From: CALFXN01 sp964451935
Lineage (GTDB): Bacteria; Synergistota; Synergistia; Synergistales; Aminobacteriaceae
Length of the DNA stretch: 19,193 nucleotides
Direction of reading: 5' to 3'
Assembly: GCA_964451935.1 (NCBI GenBank)
Contig: CAYVKE010000055.1
Coordinates: 1 to 19,193, forward strand
The notes beneath the pieces are model-generated. The model was not told where the DNA came from. It searched no databases and saw only the letters and a list, made by a program, of their open reading frames with translations. Shown here in pieces: positions 15,801 to 19,193 of this stretch. The stretch's first letter is position 1, and each line of letters starts with the position of its first letter. A program made the translations under genes and the position numbers.

Positions 15801-15903
15801 TCTGATCCTGGACGACGCGAAGGACGCGATGGCGCGCGCATACGGGTGGATTCGCGGAACGAAGGTGGCGCCCGCAGCGCCGGGCGTAACGGGAGGAAAG
15901 TAG
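12823..15903 (+). CDS. RND-family efflux pump, inner-membrane permease (HAE-1/AcrB-like)
   Basis: A 1026-residue proton-driven exporter with the full two-fold layout. An N-terminal helix follows MNLIDASLRRP, then a first periplasmic loop (VDFPLVAVFTTMDGANATVIDHDV), a helix cluster from about residue 340, a second helix at about 527-550, a second loop starting SSLYPKEDQGEVTINYELPEG, and a final helix cluster from about 845. The family blocks LPDVDFP, ITMIEF and ADVRDKVNLARSDLP are intact. Helix 4 reads GMVVDATSVVLENV: the first relay aspartate (D399) is kept but the second is Ala (A400). Helix 10 reads GIVVNNGIILVDF, with Asn (N908) where AcrB has its relay Lys. No ribosome-binding site of its own is needed given the 4-base overlap with tetR. 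It works with the TolC-like and adaptor proteins encoded next. The substrate is unknown. Confidence 0.96.
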   Translation: MNLIDASLRRPVTVILCTVALVLFGLLSLQTMGMQRLPDVDFPLVAVFTTMDGANATVIDHDVTDVIEEQLTGISGVENMNSYSFEGQGITMIEFGLGRDVDAAAADVRDKVNLARSDLPDEAEAPIVYKFSMADDAVVVVAVLGDAPLVEKVTFVDKIAKGRLQSVDGVGNVGTPGLRKREIRIWLDPTKLEARNLTVSDISAAIRNKHVELPAGSVRTGTHKYELRMGGEYASVGELQTLPVAVRPGGIVRLGDVSRVEDGFEERTGAATYNGEDVIFLSIGKRRGANEVSVANGVLENLESLRNEAPAGVRLEVISNKADFVRRSMKGVLDDTWMAVALTALIMLFFLQTFRATFVTVVTIPACLLGSFLLMRSMGININNLSMMGISLSVGMVVDATSVVLENVHRHMEDGAPALEATAFGAKEVAFSVLGGGLTTIAVFAPVAFMGGIVGRFFYSFGVTIVCTIGLSIVLSLTLTPFLCSRMLRRDSPGRIARFVESFLTALEGGYRLLLAQAVRFRWVTLVVAFGLFAFGLFFASKLGSSLYPKEDQGEVTINYELPEGTSLEASERFLARIGSEVRAHEEVKYVYGSIGSDMGQAANKGSLNVSLIPRSRRRSQKQIEADLRKELSRFHDARFSFVTNGEKDITMALLGGDTKELVRLSAPIIAELRRQKGLVDVDTDVRLDKPQLDIRLNRARTDDIDLNVRDLSQEIRTYFGGAKAGVFKEGGFRYDIRLMAEGALRRDVADVERIAVRNGAGELVRVPGLISVEKTFAPSVIRRYDRRASLEISANVLDISVGEGMALIESVAEKHLPKDGAITLRPSGESKNMGKDFERLLQALVIAIALVYLVMAIQFESFLHPFTVMFSLPLLTPGAFGLLLLSGQELNIMSYIGIILLVGIVVNNGIILVDFIIQERARGTEKTVAVIKAGPLRLRAILITALSTMIGSLPVALGISEGAELRQPMAIAVVGGLFTSTMLTLFVIPVVYLILDDAKDAMARAYGWIRGTKVAPAAPGVTGGK

Positions 15904-15905
15904 AC

Positions 15906-17222
15906 ATGCATCGGTTTCGAAATGGGAAAAGCGCGCGCATCATATGTATGCTCGCAACTGTATTGCTCGCGGCTTTATGGTTCTTTGGGATGGCGTCCGC
16001 GTCATCCGCCGAAGAACCGCTCACGCTCGAACGGGCCATTGCGATAGCGATGGAGAAAAACCGTGATGTCCTCTCCGCGCGCGAGGAACTGAAAAAGGCG
16101 GACGGCCTGCTGATCGACGCGAGATCGGGCATGCTGCCGCGCATATCGTTGGAAGGCTCCGGCATTCGCCGAAACGACACAGGAACGAATACGAGGCGCG
16201 AGAACTCCGCGAATATGACGCTATCTCAGAACCTCTACGCGGGGGGCGTGATCCGCGAAGGGGAACGGCAGGCTCTGCTGACGAAGCAAAAGGCGGAACA
16301 GACCGTTCGCGCCGCCGAGGAAAGCGTCGCGCTTCAGGTCGTCGAGGCGTACTACACGGCGCTGCTGCGGAAGGCGGACCTGCGAACGGCGCAGGAGACG
16401 CTCGACTACTACGAGACGTCATACCTCGATTACCGGAAGCGCTTCGAACTCGGGCTCTCGACGAAGCTCGAAACGGCCCGGGCGGATCAGCAACGCACGA
16501 ACGCGCGCGCCGACCTCATCAAGGCCGCGAACGCGCTGAACACGGCGCGCATCGACCTGTACACGCTCCTGCGGTTGCCGCCGGATTCGGGCCGCGTCAT
16601 TTCCGGCGAGCTGGACATCTCGCCGGCGTCGGAAGACCGGAATCCGTCGGTCTCCGCGGCCCTTGCGCAGCGTCCGGACCTTCAGTCGCTTCGGACGGAC
16701 GTCGCGATCCGGAAGACCGCCGTCGAAATCGCGAAGGCTGGGATGCGCCCCACAGTGACGCTCTCCGGCGCCTATCAGCTCAACGACACGTCGGGCGCGA
16801 GCGCGACTGATGACGACGAATGGACCGTGACGCTTTCGATCAAAGCGCCCCTCTACGACGGCGGCCAGACGAAGGGCAAGGTGCGGCAGGAACAGGCGAC
16901 GCGCGCTCAGGCGGAACAAGCCGTCGGCAAGAAGGAAGAGGCGGTCCGCGCCGAGGTCGCGCAGGCGCGGCTGAACGCGGCGAGTTCGCTCGAGACGGCC
17001 GGCGCCGCGCGAAAGAACGTCAGCCTTGCGGAGGAAAGCCTGCGGCTCGCCGAAGTGGGATATCGCGAAGGCGTCAACACGCAGCTCGACGTGCTCCAGG
17101 CGCGCACGACGCTGACCGAAGCCGGCCGCGCGCTGTCATCGTCGCTCCGGGACTATCGCGTTTCCCTCGCGCAGCTTCGGAAGGCCGAAGGAACGCTCGT
17201 ATCGACGACACTGAAGAGGTAG
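15906..17222 (+). CDS. TolC-like outer-membrane efflux channel
   Basis: A 438-residue outer-membrane factor. The signal peptide covers about residues 1-35 (IICMLATVLLAALWFFGMASASSA). The mature part begins EEPLTLERAIAIAMEKNRDVLSAREELKKA, the standard opening, and shows two structural repeats: long helical coiled-coil regions (about 100-215 and 315-420) with the conserved LSQNLYAGG and IKAPLYDGGQTKGKV strand turns. LRLPPDSG and AQRPDLQSLR mark the region between repeats. It forms a trimeric channel through the outer membrane and periplasm. GGGAGG at 15891-15896 lies 9 bases upstream, inside the end of the pump gene, and only two bases separate the two coding regions. Placing the channel before the adaptor is less common than adaptor-first order. 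Confidence 0.95.
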   Translation: MHRFRNGKSARIICMLATVLLAALWFFGMASASSAEEPLTLERAIAIAMEKNRDVLSAREELKKADGLLIDARSGMLPRISLEGSGIRRNDTGTNTRRENSANMTLSQNLYAGGVIREGERQALLTKQKAEQTVRAAEESVALQVVEAYYTALLRKADLRTAQETLDYYETSYLDYRKRFELGLSTKLETARADQQRTNARADLIKAANALNTARIDLYTLLRLPPDSGRVISGELDISPASEDRNPSVSAALAQRPDLQSLRTDVAIRKTAVEIAKAGMRPTVTLSGAYQLNDTSGASATDDDEWTVTLSIKAPLYDGGQTKGKVRQEQATRAQAEQAVGKKEEAVRAEVAQARLNAASSLETAGAARKNVSLAEESLRLAEVGYREGVNTQLDVLQARTTLTEAGRALSSSLRDYRVSLAQLRKAEGTLVSTTLKR

Positions 17223-17233
17223 GGGGAATGGGC

Positions 17234-18421
17234 ATGCGCACTCGACGGAGAGGATTCGTCGAAAAAAAGGGGCTCTGGGCGCTTCTCCTGACGCTCGGAG
17301 CGTTCGGGACCGCCTGTTTTGCGTTCCGGCCGTCGACGACGAGCATCGCGGCCAACGCGAAAACCGTCTCGGACGAAGTCGCCCCGGCAGCGAAGGTGAC
17401 TGTGATTCCAGTCCGTGTCGCGCCGGTGTTGCGAAAAGGCATCGACGCGACATCGACCCTTCAGGCGGCGGAAGACGTCATTCTTCAGGCCAAAGTCTCC
17501 GGGCGCTTGCAGGAGATGAAGGTCACGCAGGGACAGAAAGTTGTGAAGGGGCAGGTTGTCGCGATCTTGGACCATCGCGATCAGGACGCGCAGGTGAATG
17601 CGATGAATGCGTCGATCGCGACGGCGAAGGCGCAACTCGCGCAGGTGAAGGCGGAACTCGACAGCGCCCGGCGCGAGAAGATCCGTTACGAGCGCCTGCT
17701 GAAGGAGGGCTTCGCGAAGCAGCAGGAACTGGATGCCCGCGTGACGGCGTGGGAATCCGCGCAGGCAGCCTATACCGCCGCGCAGGCGGCGATCCGGCAG
17801 AACGAGGCGAACCTCCAGGCCCAGGAGGTGGCGCGTTCGGAATACACGCTGACGGCGCCGATCGACGGCGTCGTGCTGAACGACTACTCGCTTACGCCCG
17901 GGACGATGATCTCCGTCTCCACGCCCATAGCGGAAATCGCGCGCGTCAGCGAGATGAAGGCCGTCATCCAGCTTTCCGAGGAGCAGACGGCGCGCGTGAG
18001 CGAAGGGATGCAGGCGCTGGTCACGGGCGACGGCTTCAAGGGCAGGGAGGTCCGGGGGAGCGTCTCCCGCATTCGCCCGTTCGTGGACGCATCCACGCGC
18101 ACCGTACAGGTCGAGGTCCGGATAGACAACGAGGCGCAGGGCAACGCCCTCAAACCCGGAATGTTCGCGAAGGTCTTCATCATCGAGCGGGAAGCGAAGG
18201 GTGCGCTCGTCATCCCCGCAGACGCGCTCGTGGGAAATGGAGTTTTCGTCGCGTGCGGAGGGGTTGTGCGAAAGGTTCCGGTCAACACGGGCATCGTGAC
18301 ATCGGATCTCGTCGAGGCGCTCTCGGGCGTCGCGTCCGGCGACCTGCTGATCGTCTCCGGCGGGAACGGCCTCAAGGATGGCGACCCGGTGACGGCCGAG
18401 ATGGGAGAGAAAAAGGAATAG
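17234..18421 (+). CDS. RND efflux periplasmic adaptor (membrane fusion protein)
   Basis: A 395-residue adaptor that bridges pump and channel in the periplasm. One N-terminal membrane segment (LWALLLTLGAFGTACFAF, about 14-31) is followed by a first lipoyl half (VILQAKVSGRLQEMKVTQGQKVVKGQVVAILD), a coiled-coil hairpin (about 115-190), the second lipoyl half (YTLTAPIDGVVLNDYSLTPGTMI), the beta-barrel (AVIQLSEEQTARVSEGMQALV) and a membrane-proximal end (GMFAKVFIIEREAKGALVIPADAL). A cysteine in the membrane segment does not make a good lipobox. ATG 17234 is chosen over ATG 17228 because AGGGGG (17221-17226) is one base from the latter and seven from the former. It is the last gene of the operon and is followed by a strong hairpin. 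Confidence 0.95.
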   Translation: MRTRRRGFVEKKGLWALLLTLGAFGTACFAFRPSTTSIAANAKTVSDEVAPAAKVTVIPVRVAPVLRKGIDATSTLQAAEDVILQAKVSGRLQEMKVTQGQKVVKGQVVAILDHRDQDAQVNAMNASIATAKAQLAQVKAELDSARREKIRYERLLKEGFAKQQELDARVTAWESAQAAYTAAQAAIRQNEANLQAQEVARSEYTLTAPIDGVVLNDYSLTPGTMISVSTPIAEIARVSEMKAVIQLSEEQTARVSEGMQALVTGDGFKGREVRGSVSRIRPFVDASTRTVQVEVRIDNEAQGNALKPGMFAKVFIIEREAKGALVIPADALVGNGVFVACGGVVRKVPVNTGIVTSDLVEALSGVASGDLLIVSGGNGLKDGDPVTAEMGEKKE

Positions 18422-18722
18422 AAGTTCGCTTTCTCAACCGAGGTTGAACGGGCTGATGATTGAAGAAAGGCCGAGAACGACAACCGGGGCCGCTGTGCTA
18501 CCTACAGCGGCCCCGTCCGGACTTCCGCCGACTCGGTCCGAAGTCGTAAGGCGAACAGGGAAAGACTCCCCGATCGCAATATGCAGGTCGTTCGATATTG
18601 AAAAAAACTGTGAATCCATCGCATTCCGTAATCTGCGCCATTTCTCCAGTGAGTTATTGTGGATGGCGGCGAAGCCGTTTCCGATCCGGCATACGAAGCG
18701 GCAGCATGCCGCATTGTCGTTT
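18422..18722. other. Non-coding spacer between convergent genes
   Basis: About 300 bases without a supported gene. It holds the operon-end hairpin, a second smaller inverted repeat, a run of seven A (18601-18607), and GCGGCA/TGCCGC (18698-18703 and 18707-18712) with five T eight to twelve bases further on (18720-18724). GC content falls visibly across it towards the methyltransferase. Confidence 0.6.
18485..18515 (+). terminator. Hairpin ending the efflux operon
   Basis: A perfect 12-bp stem pairs 18485-18496 with 18504-18515 (CGGGGCCGCTGT and its complement) over a 7-base loop, 63 bases after the adaptor stop. No T run follows, so it resembles the U-less hairpin after phosphatase copy 1. 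A further GACTTC/GAAGTC pair (18520-18525 and 18540-18545) lies just beyond. Confidence 0.6.
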
Positions 18723-19193
18723 TTACATTTTCTTCCCTATATAAAACACATATCCATAATACTGCTTGTATTTTAGATATAGATCAAACTCACGTCTCAT
18801 AAACGCCATCATATTCTCGACGGTTTTGTTCCCGGCATGTTGTTTCAGGAATTCCTCCTGCCTCGGTTTCTGCGGGATGAAATAATTATCTATCCAGCAA
18901 TATTCCGGCAGCGCGAACATGGCGACGGGAACATACCCCGATTTCTGCATGACGGAAATGTTGTGTGCTATGGTGTTTATTTCGGGAACCGCGTCCGTCC
19001 ACCACTTCTCGATTTCGGCGGGGCGCTCGTCGGTGAACCATGACTCGTAGGTTACGGCGACATATCCGCCCTTTTTGAGGAAGCGCTTCCAGTGATTCAG
19101 GCCCTTTTCAAAGCCGATATTGGCGATGGCTCCCTCGGACCATATCAGGTCGAATTCGTCGTTCTGGAAGGGCAAATCGTCCATCGACCCGAC
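18723..19193 (-). CDS. Class I SAM-dependent methyltransferase (partial, N-terminus outside the window)
   Basis: The right edge cuts this gene. The visible 156 codons cover the C-terminal part of a methyltransferase domain. GSMDDLPFQNDEFDLIWSEGA is the motif at the end of the SAM-binding core, where an Asp-rich strand faces the cofactor. WKRFLKKGGYVAVTYESWF is the following strand-helix unit, and the remainder (WWTDAVPEINTIAHNISVMQKSGY, EYCWIDNYFIP) matches small-molecule methyltransferases of this type. The acceptor substrate is unknown. Codon use is clearly more AT-rich than in the rest of the window, which suggests acquisition by transfer or a different functional class. It is read toward the efflux operon, so the two are convergent. 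Confidence 0.85.
   Translation of the reverse strand, partial: VGSMDDLPFQNDEFDLIWSEGAIANIGFEKGLNHWKRFLKKGGYVAVTYESWFTDERPAEIEKWWTDAVPEINTIAHNISVMQKSGYVPVAMFALPEYCWIDNYFIPQKPRQEEFLKQHAGNKTVENMMAFMRREFDLYLKYKQYYGYVFYIGKKM

Noticed and set aside
18444..18776. A 110-codon open frame on the + strand
   Set aside because: It runs through the operon-end hairpin, has no ribosome-binding site or family pattern, and overlaps the methyltransferase end. Treated as chance.
1..19193. CRISPR array, tRNA, rRNA, insertion sequence or prophage genes
   Set aside because: No regularly spaced repeats, cloverleaf-like segments, transposase motifs or phage proteins were seen on reading both strands.

Overview
The window reads as a draft or metagenome-derived scaffold: it contains a 10-base N run inside a gene. 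The DNA is GC-rich with strongly G/C-ending codons, from a Gram-negative-type (diderm) bacterium. Evidence for an outer membrane is a complete RND/TolC/adaptor efflux operon, a probable lipoprotein and several Sec-type signal peptides. The taxon cannot be fixed from sequence alone. A B12-type radical SAM protein beside a Bacillus-like MsrA would fit an anaerobic lineage such as Synergistota or a deltaproteobacterium-like group, but that is a weak inference.

Layout, left to right. (1) 1-1488: the tail of an unidentified protein, a repeat-type probable lipoprotein broken by the assembly gap, and a CsgG-like secreted protein, all on the + strand and probably one operon. It is closed by a strong intrinsic terminator whose 3' arm also carries the ribosome-binding site of the next gene. 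(2) 1547-5003: a membrane-anchored DUF6544-type protein, a YgjP-type metalloprotein, MsrA, and a B12-binding radical SAM protein whose conserved N-terminus lies upstream of any ATG/GTG/TTG start. (3) 5202-11990: three paralogous secreted alkaline phosphatases, with a YibE/F membrane protein between copies 1 and 2. An AlkA-type DNA glycosylase is translationally overlapped to copy 3. Copies 1 and 2 share their translation-start context and both have hairpin leaders. (4) 12200-18421: a TetR-regulated efflux operon in the order tetR, RND pump, TolC-like channel, adaptor. Upstream lie a clear sigma70-type promoter and a perfect palindromic operator with a degenerate second copy. (5) 18422-19193: a hairpin-rich spacer and, on the - strand, the end of a more AT-rich SAM-dependent methyltransferase running off the edge.

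How the genes work together. The efflux block is a self-contained, probably autorepressed, tripartite exporter: pump in the inner membrane, adaptor in the periplasm, channel in the outer membrane. The phosphatase block looks like a periplasmic phosphomonoester-scavenging cluster expanded by gene duplication; the YibE/F protein may be a membrane partner, but nothing in the sequence proves it. No tRNA, rRNA, CRISPR array, insertion sequence or phage gene was seen.
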